Shown: positions 7,858-16,353 of the stretch, one piece after another
Position numbering within the stretch: position 1 is the stretch's first letter
How the letters are laid out: each line of letters opens with the position of its first letter
Assembly: GCF_000468035.1 (NCBI RefSeq)
Contig: NZ_KI260523.1
Coordinates: forward strand, 1 to 64,000
Length of the DNA stretch: 64,000 nucleotides
Source of the DNA: Selenomonas sp. oral taxon 892 str. F0426
Lineage (GTDB): Bacteria; Bacillota; Negativicutes; Selenomonadales; Selenomonadaceae
Direction: 5' to 3'
Notes under the pieces: generated by a model
What the model saw: only the letters and a program-made list of their open reading frames with translations
Told to the model about the DNA's origin: nothing
Databases searched by the model: none
Program-made: the position numbers and the translations under genes

Positions 7858-9777
7858 ATGATAAAGCTGACACTGCCGGATGGTTCTATTCGTGAGGCAG
7901 AGGCGGGGACAACGCTGCTGGACGTTGTAAAGGGAATGAGCAATTCACTCGCGAAGAAGGCACTTGCCGCGAGTCTGGACGGCAGAACCGTCGATCTGAC
8001 GACGCCTGTGACACAGGACGCCGCATTTCGGGTGCTGACCTTTGACGATGAGGGAGGGCGCCTTGCCCTGCGCCATACGAGCGCGCATATCATGGCGCAG
8101 GCGGTAAAGCGCCTTTATGCGGACTGCAATGTGCAGCTCGCCATCGGACCCGCGATCGAAAACGGCTTCTACTACGACTTTGATCTCGAACGTCAGCTGA
8201 CGGATGCTGATCTGCGTGACATCGAAAAGGAAATGAAGAAGATCGTCAAGGAGAATCTGAAGCTCGAACGCCGTGAGATCCCCCGTGCGGAGGCAATCGA
8301 GTTCTTTCGCGCAAAGGGGGAGAACTACAAGGTGGAGTTGATCGAGGATCTGCCTGCGGACGTGACCATCTCGACCTATACACAGGGAGAGTTCACGGAT
8401 CTTTGCGCAGGGCCTCACGTCCTGTCCACGGGCAAAGTAAAGGCGTTCAAGCTGCAGAGTGTGGCGGGTGCGTACTGGCGCGGCAGTGAGAAAAACAAGA
8501 TGCTGCAGCGCATCTACGGCACGGCATTTGAAAAACAGGAGGATCTGGATGCCTACCTCCACATGCTTGAGGAGGCGGCAAAGCGTGACCATCGCAAGCT
8601 TGGCAAGGAGCTGGATATTTTCAGCCTACATGAGGAGGGACCGGGCTTCCCGTTCTTCCACCCGAACGGCATGATCCTGCGCGATGAGCTGCTGAAATAC
8701 TGGCACGAGGTACATCGCCGCTACGGCTATCAGGAGATCAGCACGCCGACGATCCTCAGCCGCAAGCTCTGGGAGACCTCGGGGCACTGGTTCCACTATC
8801 GCGAGAATATGTACACGACCGAGATAGATGACGAGGACTATGCGATCAAGCCGATGAACTGTCCCGGCTGTATGCTCGTCTACCGTTCGCAGCTCCACAG
8901 CTACCGTGATCTGCCGCTGCGTTTGGCGGAGCTTGGTGTTGTTCACCGTCACGAACTGTCCGGTGCACTGCACGGCCTTTTCCGCGTCCGCAGGTTTACA
9001 CAGGACGACTCGCATCTATTTGTGACACCCGCCCAGCTGGAGGGGGAGATTCAGCATACGATTGACCTCTTTGACGAGGTCTACAATACGTTTGGTCTCA
9101 CCTATAAGGCGGAGCTCTCGACGCGCCCCGAAGACTCGATGGGCTCAGATGAGATGTGGGAGATTGCGACAGAGGGGCTGCGCAAGGCTCTTGAGAATCG
9201 CGGGCTGGATTTTGTGGTGAACGAGGGCGACGGCGCGTTCTACGGGCCGAAGATCGACTTCCACCTGCGCGACTCCATTGGGCGCACGTGGCAGTGCGGC
9301 ACGATCCAGCTCGACATGAGCCTACCCGAGAAGTTTGACCTCACCTATGTCGGCGAGGACGGGGAAAAGCATCGTCCCGTTATGCTGCACCGCGTCGTCT
9401 ACGGTTCGGTCGAGCGGTTCATCGGCATCCTGATCGAGAACTATGCGGGTGCGTTCCCCGTGTGGATGGCGCCCGTACAGGTGCGTATCCTTCCGATCAC
9501 AGAACGTCATGCGGCATACGCAGAGCAGCTGCGTCAGAAAATGTTCGGTCTCGGCATTCGCGTTGCAGTGGATGACCGCAACGAAAAGACGGGCTACAAG
9601 ATCCGCGAGAGTCAGGTCAAGAAGACGCCGTACACGCTCGTTGTCGGCGATCAGGAACAGGAGAATCATACCGTCGCGCTGCGCAAGTATGGTGAGAAGG
9701 ACAGCGCAACGCTGACTGTGGATGATTTTATCGCACTCGTGCAGGAAAAAATTGCGACACGCGCACAGGAGTATTGA
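7858..9777 (+). CDS. thrS: threonyl-tRNA synthetase
   Basis: A 639-residue class II aminoacyl-tRNA synthetase that charges tRNA-Thr, close to the usual length. A TGS domain covers about 1-62. The editing domain has HTSAH (73-77), C183 and H187 (DLCAGPH), which hydrolyse mischarged Ser-tRNA-Thr. The catalytic core has the zinc cysteine C335 (MNCPGC), motif 2 around HRHELSGALHGLFRVRRF, and motif 3 (HRVVYGSVERFIGIL). The anticodon-binding domain follows. AGGAGAG precedes the ATG. The leader contains a terminator and a T-box-like core, so attenuation by uncharged tRNA-Thr is a reasonable guess. The stop codon overlaps the -35 of the infC promoter. Confidence 0.98.
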   Translation: MIKLTLPDGSIREAEAGTTLLDVVKGMSNSLAKKALAASLDGRTVDLTTPVTQDAAFRVLTFDDEGGRLALRHTSAHIMAQAVKRLYADCNVQLAIGPAIENGFYYDFDLERQLTDADLRDIEKEMKKIVKENLKLERREIPRAEAIEFFRAKGENYKVELIEDLPADVTISTYTQGEFTDLCAGPHVLSTGKVKAFKLQSVAGAYWRGSEKNKMLQRIYGTAFEKQEDLDAYLHMLEEAAKRDHRKLGKELDIFSLHEEGPGFPFFHPNGMILRDELLKYWHEVHRRYGYQEISTPTILSRKLWETSGHWFHYRENMYTTEIDDEDYAIKPMNCPGCMLVYRSQLHSYRDLPLRLAELGVVHRHELSGALHGLFRVRRFTQDDSHLFVTPAQLEGEIQHTIDLFDEVYNTFGLTYKAELSTRPEDSMGSDEMWEIATEGLRKALENRGLDFVVNEGDGAFYGPKIDFHLRDSIGRTWQCGTIQLDMSLPEKFDLTYVGEDGEKHRPVMLHRVVYGSVERFIGILIENYAGAFPVWMAPVQVRILPITERHAAYAEQLRQKMFGLGIRVAVDDRNEKTGYKIRESQVKKTPYTLVVGDQEQENHTVALRKYGEKDSATLTVDDFIALVQEKIATRAQEY

Positions 9778-9803
9778 CAAGATATACGCATCTGTGATAG
9801 TAT
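9774..9803 (+). promoter_or_regulatory. promoter of the infC operon
   Basis: TTGACA (9774-9779), 18 nt, TAGTAT (9798-9803). The -35 overlaps the thrS stop codon (9775-9777). Confidence 0.65.
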
Positions 9804-9810
9804 ATCTTCT

Positions 9811-9906
9811 GTTACAAGCAGAAGCCACCGCTTCTCACCTGCGGACATTGTGTGCGTTGGGTCGAATGAAAGAATTTTTAAGGGTGGCTTTGTGCCGCCC
9901 TTTTCT
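9811..9906 (+). ncRNA. L20-type ribosomal protein leader with attenuator
   Basis: The untranslated leader contains a hairpin AGAAGC-CACC-GCTTCT (9820-9835) and, further down, a terminator AAGGGTGGC/GCCGCCCTT (9880-9902) followed by TTTTCT. GCCACC (9824-9829) is exactly complementary to GGTGGC (9883-9888) in the terminator, giving a competing antiterminator. In Firmicutes such leaders before infC-rpmI-rplT bind ribosomal protein L20 and prematurely stop transcription when L20 is in excess. Assignment to this class rests on position and on the pairing scheme; I have not scored a covariance model. Confidence 0.7.
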
Positions 9907-9956
9907 ATTGCCGGATGGCGTTTAGACGTGCATCCGAACCAGGAGGTGTTCTTGCC

Positions 9957-10535
9957 ATAAGCAGGGAATCTTTGCGAATCAATGAGGAAATCCATATCCG
10001 TGAGGTGCGTGTCACCAGCGCGGAGGGAGAACAGCTTGGCATTATGCTGACGCGTGACGCCCTTCGCATGGCGGAGGAGCAGCATCTCGACCTGGTCGAG
10101 GTTGCGCCGAAGGCAAAGCCGCCCGTCTGCCGCATCATGGACTTTGGAAAGTTCCGCTATGAGCAGCAGAAACGCGAGAAAGAAGCGAAGAAGAAGCAAA
10201 AGACTATCAGCATCAAGGAGGTCAAGCTGCGTCCGAACATCGACGAACATGACTTCAACGTCAAGCTGAAGAATGCGCTTCGTTTCGTCGAAGAGGGCAA
10301 CAAGGTCAAGGTGACGATTATGTTCCGCGGCAGAGAGCTCTCTCATCCGGAACTCGGGCGCGTGGTTCTTGACCGCGTTGCCGAGCGGATGACAGACCTC
10401 GTGACCATCGAGCGCGGTGCAAAACTGGAGGGGAAGAACATGACGATGATCCTTTCCCCGAAGGTACAGAAGCCGACGAAGACCGTCAAACCCGCGAAGG
10501 AAGATAAAGGAGGAAATGGCGATGCCGAAGATTAA
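9957..10535 (+). CDS. infC: translation initiation factor IF-3, ATA start
   Basis: IF-3 (192 residues) binds the 30S subunit, prevents premature 50S joining and proofreads start codons. The body is standard: [12 protein letters not shown] near the start, [20 protein letters not shown] in the N domain, and [25 protein letters not shown] leading into the C domain. The strong site AGGAGGTG (9941-9948) is followed 8 nt later by ATA at 9957, and no ATG, GTG or TTG is in frame at a usable distance. An ATG at 9915 lies inside the leader and upstream of the ribosome site. IF-3 genes elsewhere start with AUU or AUC, which lets IF-3 repress its own translation; ATA would work the same way. The 3' end overlaps rpmI by 14 nt. 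Confidence 0.95.
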   Translation: MSRESLRINEEIHIREVRVTSAEGEQLGIMLTRDALRMAEEQHLDLVEVAPKAKPPVCRIMDFGKFRYEQQKREKEAKKKQKTISIKEVKLRPNIDEHDFNVKLKNALRFVEEGNKVKVTIMFRGRELSHPELGRVVLDRVAERMTDLVTIERGAKLEGKNMTMILSPKVQKPTKTVKPAKEDKGGNGDAED

Positions 10536-10719
10536 AACGCGCCGCGCTGCAGCAAAGCGTTTCAGCGTAACAGGAAGCGGAGAATTCCGCCGCAACAAGG
10601 CGTACAAGAGACATATTCTGGAGAAGAAGACGCCGAAGCGCAAGCGTAATCTGCGCAAGGCTGCTCTTGCCGATACGTCGGACTACAAGCGCATCCGCAA
10701 GATGCTCCCCTACGCATAA
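10522..10719 (+). CDS. rpmI: ribosomal protein L35
   Basis: A 65-residue basic protein of the 50S subunit, the normal L35 length. It begins [14 protein letters not shown] and contains [18 protein letters not shown], both typical. AAAGGAGG at 10507-10513 favours ATG 10522 over ATG 10516. It lies inside the infC-rpmI-rplT operon, overlapping the end of infC, and shares the L20-type leader control. Confidence 0.97.
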   Translation: MPKIKTRRAAAKRFSVTGSGEFRRNKAYKRHILEKKTPKRKRNLRKAALADTSDYKRIRKMLPYA

Positions 10720-10770
10720 TTGGGGCAACGAACAACATCCCCATGAGGGTAGGAACTAGGAGGAAATGCA

Positions 10771-11124
10771 ATGCCAAGAGTAAAGAGCGGTGTCACAGCA
10801 CATCGTCGTCATAAGAAGATCCTGAAGCTCGCGAAGGGCTACCGCGGCTCGCGCAGCAAGCAGTTTAAGAAGGCAAACGAGACCGTCATGAAGGCGCTCT
10901 ACTATGCGCGCCGTGACCGTCGTGCGAAGAAGGGGACGTTCCGCCGTCTCTGGATCGCCCGCATCAATGCAGCTGCCCGCGCGAACGGCATCTCGTACAG
11001 CCGCCTCATTGCAGGTCTGACGAATGCTGGTGTCGAAGTCAACCGCAAGATGCTCGCTGACCTCGCTGTTGCCGATGCTGCTGCATTTACGCAGATCGTC
11101 AACGTGGCGAAGGAGAACCAGTAA
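10771..11124 (+). CDS. rplT: ribosomal protein L20
   Basis: A 117-residue 50S protein needed early in large-subunit assembly. The basic N-terminal extension ([20 protein letters not shown]) and the globular half ([32 protein letters not shown]) are typical. AGGAGG precedes the ATG. In this operon type L20 also binds the mRNA leader to shut down its own synthesis; the candidate target is at 9811-9906. A strong terminator follows at 11133. Confidence 0.98.
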   Translation: MPRVKSGVTAHRRHKKILKLAKGYRGSRSKQFKKANETVMKALYYARRDRRAKKGTFRRLWIARINAAARANGISYSRLIAGLTNAGVEVNRKMLADLAVADAAAFTQIVNVAKENQ

Positions 11125-11132
11125 GAAGAGAT

Positions 11133-11172
11133 TACGTCTGATGAGTCGCTCGATTCATCAGACGTATTTTTT
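11133..11172 (+). terminator. terminator of the infC-rpmI-rplT operon
   Basis: A 12-bp perfect stem TACGTCTGATGA / TCATCAGACGTA with a 10-nt loop and six T. Confidence 0.9.
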
Positions 11173-11177
11173 ACGAT

Positions 11178-12008
11178 ATGAAGAACATACAAAGCATTAC
11201 TAGCGCTGCGAATCCCATCATACGTCTCACATCTGCTGTTGCGCACACGCATCGCCGCGCGGCAAAGGAAGGGCTGTTCACGGTTGAGGGACTGCGTCTT
11301 GCCGAGATGGCGGCAGAATCGGATTGGAAGATCCGCCACGCATTCGTGACGGAGCGTGCAATGACCGGGCAGCGGACGCGCATACTCACGAATACCCTGC
11401 TTGAACGAGGCATTCCCACATTTCTTGTTGCGGAAAAACTGTTCTCGACACTCTCTGACACAGACAGTCCGCAGGGCGTTCTGCTTGTCGTGGAGCGGCA
11501 AAAGGTCGGTTCGTTGGATACCCTTTATCAAGGGCGTCGTTCGAATGAGATGCCTCTCTATATCGCACTTGACCGCGTGCAGGATCCAGGCAACGTCGGG
11601 ACGATTCTGCGGACAGCGGATGCCGTCGGTGCGTCGGGTGTCATTCTCCTGAGCGGCTCTGCAGATGTCTACAGCTCCAAGGTTGTGCGTGCGACGATGG
11701 GCGCCGTCTTTCATGTCCCATTTGTCCTTGGTGTTACGACAGGGGAGCTGATTCACTTTGCAGAGAGTGCGTCGATCGCACTCCTCGCAGCCGCATGTGA
11801 TGCAGAGGCGCGCACGCACTTCGCGGCAGATTTGCGCCGCTCTGTGCTCGTCGTACTTGGCAATGAGGCAAACGGCGTGTCGGAGGAAATCCTGCACGCG
11901 GCAGAACATATCTACATCCCCATGCGCGGGCACGCGGAGTCGCTGAACGTCTCCGCAGCGGCAACCGCTATTCTGTATGAGGCATTTCGCCAGCGACTCT
12001 ATGCATAA
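11178..12008 (+). CDS. TrmH/SpoU-family RNA 2'-O-ribose methyltransferase
   Basis: A 276-residue SPOUT methyltransferase that transfers a methyl group from SAM to a ribose 2'-OH of rRNA or tRNA. An N-terminal substrate-binding domain (about 1-105) precedes the catalytic domain with motif 1 (DRVQDPGNVGTILRTADAVG), motif 2 (VVLGNEANGVSEEI) and motif 3 (IPMRGHAESLNVSAAATAIL). This gene often follows rplT or precedes pheS in Firmicutes; here pheS is 5 kb away. The ATG comes only 5 nt after the T-run of the rplT terminator, and no ribosome site is visible, so expression may depend on read-through or a leaderless message. Confidence 0.9.
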   Translation: MKNIQSITSAANPIIRLTSAVAHTHRRAAKEGLFTVEGLRLAEMAAESDWKIRHAFVTERAMTGQRTRILTNTLLERGIPTFLVAEKLFSTLSDTDSPQGVLLVVERQKVGSLDTLYQGRRSNEMPLYIALDRVQDPGNVGTILRTADAVGASGVILLSGSADVYSSKVVRATMGAVFHVPFVLGVTTGELIHFAESASIALLAAACDAEARTHFAADLRRSVLVVLGNEANGVSEEILHAAEHIYIPMRGHAESLNVSAAATAILYEAFRQRLYA

Positions 12009-12014
12009 ACAACA

Positions 12015-12046
12015 AAAGGGCTTGATCTGAACAGACCAAACCCTTT
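12015..12046 (-). terminator. terminator of trxA, perhaps shared with the methyltransferase
   Basis: A stem of up to about 15 bp (with wobble pairs) between AAAGGGCTTGATCTG and its partner at 12032-12046. On the minus strand it is followed by TTTTGTTGTTT. The plus-strand side lacks a T-run. Confidence 0.6.
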
Positions 12047-12064
12047 GTGCTATGTAATTTTACT

Positions 12065-12376
12065 TTATTCCGGCAGGAGGGATAGAATTCGCTCCTTTGA
12101 GATGAGTCCGATGGAGTCTTCTATCAGCTCTCCATTTTTAAAATAGAGAAGCGCGGGGAGGCTCATCACAGCATATTGTTCTGCAATGTCCTGTGCATCA
12201 TCCATATTGATCTTGCAGATCTTAATGTCCGGGCGCTCTGCGGCGATTTCCTCAAGAATGGGGGTAAGCATACGGCAGGGCGTACACCACGTTGCCCAGA
12301 AGTCGACGATTACCAAACGATCGCTTTTCAAGACCTCTGCCTCAAATGTTTCTCCCGTCAGTTCGATAATACCCAT
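12065..12376 (-). CDS. trxA: thioredoxin with a WCTPC active site
   Basis: A 103-residue cytosolic thioredoxin that reduces protein disulfides. The fold is complete: VDFWATWCTPC with the redox pair C31/C34, and the cis-proline P74 in MSLPALL. Two features differ from the classical protein. The active site is WCTPC rather than WCGPC, and the residue after the cis-proline is Ala rather than Thr. These could shift redox potential or partner choice. AAGGAGAAG precedes the ATG. The gene stands alone, with its own promoter at 12417-12445. Confidence 0.92.
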   Translation of the reverse strand: MGIIELTGETFEAEVLKSDRLVIVDFWATWCTPCRMLTPILEEIAAERPDIKICKINMDDAQDIAEQYAVMSLPALLYFKNGELIEDSIGLISKERILSLLPE

Positions 12377-12416
12377 ACTCGCTTCTCCTTCACGCTATTT
12401 TCTCGTATTTTTGCTT

Positions 12417-12445
12417 ATCATAAACAATGCTCATCTTTTTTTCAA
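12417..12445 (-). promoter_or_regulatory. trxA promoter
   Basis: On the minus strand TTGAAA (12445-12440), 17 nt, TATGAT (12422-12417). Confidence 0.6.
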
Positions 12446-12516
12446 CCCCCCTGTGAAGAAAAAATCTGTCGTCCTTAAATGTGGCCTGTGTTCCGTGCAA
12501 TCAGCGGATTGTCTGG

Positions 12517-12545
12517 TTGCGTGTAAACAAGAAAAGGTATATAAT
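12517..12545 (+). promoter_or_regulatory. promoter of the GGDEF/EAL-queF-kinase operon
   Basis: TTGCGT (12517-12522), 17 nt, TATAAT (12540-12545). The stretch between trxA and this promoter shows nothing else. Confidence 0.6.
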
Positions 12546-12611
12546 ATCAAAAAAAGAAAAATCATTTTCGTGGATGAGGGTAGAAGTGTGTGAAAAGCGA
12601 GGGAAGGGAAT

Positions 12612-14303
12612 ATGAGCGGAAAGAAGAGAATTGCACTGAGCCCTGTGCTCAAACGGCATAAGTTCATCTTTGATCTGATGAAGAATACGACCTCTGATTA
12701 TACCTTTTTGATGGACCCTGCTGCCGGCATTTTTCTTGCGGCTCCGGCATTCGTTCAGGCGTATGACCTCCCCGCAGAGACGATGGAGGATATCGCTGGC
12801 ATACTGACGCCGCTTGTCTATCTGCAGGATCGAAAGTCCCTTGCGGAGCTCTTCTCCTCGCTCGGCAGCCTGGCCGAGGGGCGAGATCGTCAGCTTGACT
12901 TCCGCATGAAGGATGCAAAGGGAGATTTTTCGTGGCTGCGTCTGAAGGGGAAGATCGGTACTTCCGAGGATGGAACGCCGAATCTCTTCGTCGGGACGAT
13001 CAGCCAGCTCGCACGCCGCAACTCTGCAGACTCTGTCACGGGACTCCTCAACCGCTATCAGTTCATTGAAGATCTGGGCGAGGCACTGCGTGAGGCACGT
13101 GAGACAGGCGGGAGCGGCGGACTCCTCGTCATGGGTATCGATAACTTCCGTACGGTCAACGAGGCGTTCAACCATGAGATTGGCGATATCATCCTGCGCC
13201 AGATCTCTGAGCGCATCCTTCAGAATATCCCGCGCAAGCTTTCTCTCTATCGTCTTGACGGCGATGAGTTCGGTCTCATCTATCCGGGGGCTGATGCGGA
13301 TCTTCTGACGGAGTTCTTTATCCGCGTGCAGCGTGAGTTCGCGCATCCGCAGATGTATGACGGGCGTCAGTACATCGTCACTGTGTCGGCGGGCATGGTG
13401 TTCTATCCGCAGTCGGCGCGTGACCCGCTCGTCCTGCACAAATATGCACAGGCAGCACTCGACGCTGCGAAGTCGGGCGGAAAGAATCGCATCAATGAGT
13501 TCTCGAAGGAAGTCTACAACCGTTGGCTACGCTCCCTGACGATCCAGGAGCAGATCCTGCAGGATGTCAAGGCGGGCTGCCGCAACTTCGAGCTCTACTT
13601 CCAGCCGCAGGTGGCGGGGGACGATCAACACCTTGTGGGCGCGGAGACACTGCTCCGTTGGAAAAACAGCAAGGGGCGCATGGTCGCACCGATGGAGTTC
13701 ATTCGCATTCTGGAGGAGACCAAGACGATTGTGCCCGTCGGGCGCTGGATCTTCGAGCAGGCATTGCGCGTCTGCAAGGAATGGCGGAAGCGCATTCCGG
13801 ATTTCCACATGAGTGTCAACATGAGCTACGAGCAGATCAAGGATCTCTCCTTCCTTGAGTTTGTAGAGGACTGTCTGCGGCGGCACGATATGCCGGCGGA
13901 TGCCGTTGTGCTTGAGCTCACGGAGAGCAAGATTGTCAGCGATCTGAAGTTTGTCAATGCCCAGTTCGATGTATTCCGCAGCCACGGCATCAAGGTGGCA
14001 ATGGACGACTTCGGTACGGGCTACTCCTCGCTCTCGTCGCTGAAGAATCTGAACTGCGACATCGTAAAGATCGACCGTGCCTTTGTCATACGGATCCTTG
14101 AGAACCACTTCGACCAGAAGCTTGTGGAGTACACGGTGGATCTCTGCCACAGCATCGGCATGACCACCTGCATCGAGGGTGTAGAGAAGCAGGACGAGTA
14201 TGACTGTCTCGTGAAGATCTGCAAGACGGATACGATACAGGGCTATCTCTTTGGTCGTCCCGAGCCGCAGGATGTATTTGAAAAGAAATTCTTGGGGATG
14301 TAA
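12612..14303 (+). CDS. PAS-like/GGDEF/EAL cyclic-di-GMP protein
   Basis: A 563-residue soluble signalling protein. A PAS-like domain covers about residues 20-135, a diguanylate-cyclase fold about 140-300 and an EAL phosphodiesterase domain about 315-560. The GGDEF signature reads DGDEF (about 216-220) and no RxxD inhibitory site stands before it, so cyclase activity is doubtful. The EAL motif reads ETL (GAETLLRW), keeping the metal-binding Glu. [22 protein letters not shown] and EGVE are all present, so the phosphodiesterase half looks intact. It probably degrades c-di-GMP, with the GGDEF half perhaps a GTP sensor. The stop codon overlaps the queF start (taATG), which suggests translational coupling to unrelated functions. 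Confidence 0.9.
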   Translation: MSGKKRIALSPVLKRHKFIFDLMKNTTSDYTFLMDPAAGIFLAAPAFVQAYDLPAETMEDIAGILTPLVYLQDRKSLAELFSSLGSLAEGRDRQLDFRMKDAKGDFSWLRLKGKIGTSEDGTPNLFVGTISQLARRNSADSVTGLLNRYQFIEDLGEALREARETGGSGGLLVMGIDNFRTVNEAFNHEIGDIILRQISERILQNIPRKLSLYRLDGDEFGLIYPGADADLLTEFFIRVQREFAHPQMYDGRQYIVTVSAGMVFYPQSARDPLVLHKYAQAALDAAKSGGKNRINEFSKEVYNRWLRSLTIQEQILQDVKAGCRNFELYFQPQVAGDDQHLVGAETLLRWKNSKGRMVAPMEFIRILEETKTIVPVGRWIFEQALRVCKEWRKRIPDFHMSVNMSYEQIKDLSFLEFVEDCLRRHDMPADAVVLELTESKIVSDLKFVNAQFDVFRSHGIKVAMDDFGTGYSSLSSLKNLNCDIVKIDRAFVIRILENHFDQKLVEYTVDLCHSIGMTTCIEGVEKQDEYDCLVKICKTDTIQGYLFGRPEPQDVFEKKFLGM

Positions 14304-14794
14304 TGGCAAGAGACAAGACACAGGAGGGGCTGACGCTTCTCGGACAGCAGCGCACGGACTATGGCTATGACTACGCGCCCGAGGCGCTTGAGACATTTCA
14401 AAATAAACATGCGGATCACGACTACTGGGTGCGGTTCAACTGCCCCGAGTTCACGACGCTCTGTCCGATCACGGGGCAGCCGGACTACGGGACGATCTAC
14501 ATCTCCTATATGCCCGCTGAGCGCATGGTCGAGAGCAAGTCACTGAAGCTCTATCTCGTGAGCTTTCGCAATCACGGGGACTTCCATGAAGATGTGGTCA
14601 ATGTTATCATGCGTGATCTTATTCATCTGATGGAGCCAAAATACATCGAGGTGCAGGGAAAATTCCTGCCGCGCGGCGGCATCTCGATTGATCCCTACGC
14701 GAACTACGGTATGCCTGGGACGAAATACGAGCAGCTCGCCTGGGAGCGCCTGTCCATGCACGACCGCGTGCCGGAACGGGTGGATAACCGCTGA
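14303..14794 (+). CDS. queF: NADPH-dependent preQ0 reductase (QueF)
   Basis: A 163-residue enzyme that reduces the nitrile of 7-cyano-7-deazaguanine (preQ0) to the amine preQ1 in queuosine synthesis. The catalytic cysteine C54 sits in [13 protein letters not shown], with D61 nearby. The QueF motif [21 protein letters not shown] follows. The length suits the short, unimodular type. Its product is the substrate of tgt at 48.6 kb, the next step of the pathway. It overlaps its neighbours at both ends (TAATG and TGATG), so it is co-translated with the c-di-GMP protein and the kinase. Confidence 0.95.
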   Translation: MARDKTQEGLTLLGQQRTDYGYDYAPEALETFQNKHADHDYWVRFNCPEFTTLCPITGQPDYGTIYISYMPAERMVESKSLKLYLVSFRNHGDFHEDVVNVIMRDLIHLMEPKYIEVQGKFLPRGGISIDPYANYGMPGTKYEQLAWERLSMHDRVPERVDNR

Positions 14795-15624
14795 TGGCGC
14801 GGCAGAAACGAATTGCCCTCGTCAATGACATCACGGGATTTGGGCGCTGCTCTGTAACAGTACAGCTGCCGCTGATCTCTGCGATGCGCGTGCAGGCGTG
14901 TCCTCTTCCGACGGCAATTCTCTCCGTGCATACGGGTTTTCCGAATCACTACATCGACGACTATACGGAACGTATGCGCCCCTATATGGAGAATTGGGCG
15001 GCGAACGCCCTCGATTTTGACGCGATCTTGACGGGTTTTCTGGGGTCGGAGCGGCAGATTGAGGTCGTTTTGGAGTGTATTGCGCGTTTCAAGGGGCGGG
15101 ATACATGCGTCATTGTTGACCCTGTGATGGGAGACAACGGCACGCTTTACTCCTCCTATACGCCGGAGCTCTGTGCGAAGATGCGCCAGCTGCTTCCGTA
15201 TGCGGATGTGGTGACACCGAACCTTACGGAGGCGTGTCAGCTGCTTGGCACGGACTATCCTGCAAACGGATTGGTGACGGAAGAAGAACTTGCAGAGATG
15301 GCGGCGGCAATTGCAGCGATGGGGCCGCATGATGTCATCATTACAGGCCTGCATGCGGGGGATCGCGTGCGTACCTATCTCTATGCAGAGGGGCATGGGT
15401 ATGCCTTTGACAACGCAAAGGTCGGGCGCGACCGCTCCGGTTCGGGTGATGCCTTTGCTGCGATTGTGGCAGCGGCGCTTGTGCGCGGTATTCCCATTGA
15501 GGAGGGGGCACGGCGCGCGGCGGCGTTTATCGGACACTGCCTTGCGTATGCCGAGGAGCTGGATCTGCCGTGGAACTACGGGCTCCCATTCGAGGAGTTT
15601 ATGAGTGAGCTTACGACACTGTAA
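14794..15624 (+). CDS. pdxY: pyridoxal/pyridoxamine kinase-type ribokinase-superfamily enzyme
   Basis: A 276-residue kinase of the PfkB/ribokinase superfamily, pyridoxal-kinase branch. The N-terminus has NDITGFGRCSV, the middle has VIVDPVMGDNGTLYSSY (substrate and metal site), and the C-terminus has GSGDAFAA, where the Asp is the catalytic base. Such enzymes phosphorylate pyridoxal, pyridoxamine or pyridoxine to feed the PLP pool; the preferred vitamer cannot be told from sequence. The ATG overlaps the queF stop (TGATG). A terminator follows at 15640. Confidence 0.85.
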   Translation: MARQKRIALVNDITGFGRCSVTVQLPLISAMRVQACPLPTAILSVHTGFPNHYIDDYTERMRPYMENWAANALDFDAILTGFLGSERQIEVVLECIARFKGRDTCVIVDPVMGDNGTLYSSYTPELCAKMRQLLPYADVVTPNLTEACQLLGTDYPANGLVTEEELAEMAAAIAAMGPHDVIITGLHAGDRVRTYLYAEGHGYAFDNAKVGRDRSGSGDAFAAIVAAALVRGIPIEEGARRAAAFIGHCLAYAEELDLPWNYGLPFEEFMSELTTL

Positions 15625-15639
15625 CACTGCAAACAAAAT

Positions 15640-15665
15640 AAGCTGTCGCAATGCGGCAGCTTTTC
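15640..15665 (+). terminator. terminator after the pyridoxal-type kinase
   Basis: A 10-bp stem AAGCTGTCGC/GCGGCAGCTT with a 3-nt loop, followed by TTTTCT. Confidence 0.8.
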
Positions 15666-15693
15666 TCATTTCTGTGTATGATAGGAGAATCTT

Positions 15694-16353
15694 ATGATTG
15701 TATATGCCACACATGCGGGCGGGCGCTATCTCCCCATCGAGGAGAGCCTTCGGGAACAGCCGGAGGGCAAGCGTGCCGTCTACATCAATATCACAAATGA
15801 CTGCAACTGTGACTGCGTCTTCTGCCTGCGCAGCATGAAGGAGATGGCAAAGGAATCCTCCCTGTGGATCGAGCGGGATCCGTCTGTCGAGGAGATCATT
15901 GCAGAACTCGACCGCCTGCCGTGGGAATATGTGTGTGAGGTGGTTTGCTGCGGCTTTGGCGAGCCGCTGATTCGTCTCGATACCGTGCTTGCTGTTCTGC
16001 GCCGCGTGAAGGAGCAGCATCCCGATGTGCCGACACGCGTCAACACGAACGGACTCGGGGAGCTTGAGCATGGCTGCGAATTCGCGGAACGCTTTGCAGG
16101 ACTGCTCGACACCATATCCATCAGCCTTAACGCCTCGAATGCGGAGCGCTATCTCGCACTCACGCGCTCGAAATTCGGCATCTCCTCCTATGAGGCGATG
16201 CTGGCATTTGCTGAGCACTGCAAGCCCTATGTGCCGAACGTCGTGCTCACCGTCGTGGAGAAGGTCGAGAATGAGGAGGAGATTGCGCTCTGCCGCAAGA
16301 TCTGTGCGGAGCGTGGCCTGACGCTGCGTGTGCGCACGTATGAGGATAGCTAG
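15694..16353 (+). CDS. TatD-linked radical SAM protein
   Basis: A 219-residue radical SAM enzyme. CxxxCxxC lies in NDCNCDCVFCLR (about residues 34-41) and binds the 4Fe-4S cluster that cleaves SAM. GFGEPL and NTNGLGE are the expected later motifs. Small size and the opening MIVYATHAGGRYLPI fit the family usually found beside or fused to TatD nucleases, but tatD is not adjacent here. The substrate is unknown. A ribosome site TAGGAG precedes the ATG. The TAG stop codon (16351-16353) is formed by the first three bases of a MITE-like element, so the natural C-terminus may have been trimmed or replaced. Confidence 0.85.
   Translation: MIVYATHAGGRYLPIEESLREQPEGKRAVYINITNDCNCDCVFCLRSMKEMAKESSLWIERDPSVEEIIAELDRLPWEYVCEVVCCGFGEPLIRLDTVLAVLRRVKEQHPDVPTRVNTNGLGELEHGCEFAERFAGLLDTISISLNASNAERYLALTRSKFGISSYEAMLAFAEHCKPYVPNVVLTVVEKVENEEEIALCRKICAERGLTLRVRTYEDS

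Noticed and set aside
9915-9956. ATG start for infC at 9915
   Set aside because: It precedes the strong ribosome site at 9941 and would add residues not seen in IF-3 proteins.
12612-14303. Active diguanylate cyclase
   Set aside because: The signature is DGDEF and no RxxD site is present, so cyclase activity is not claimed; the EAL half looks active instead.
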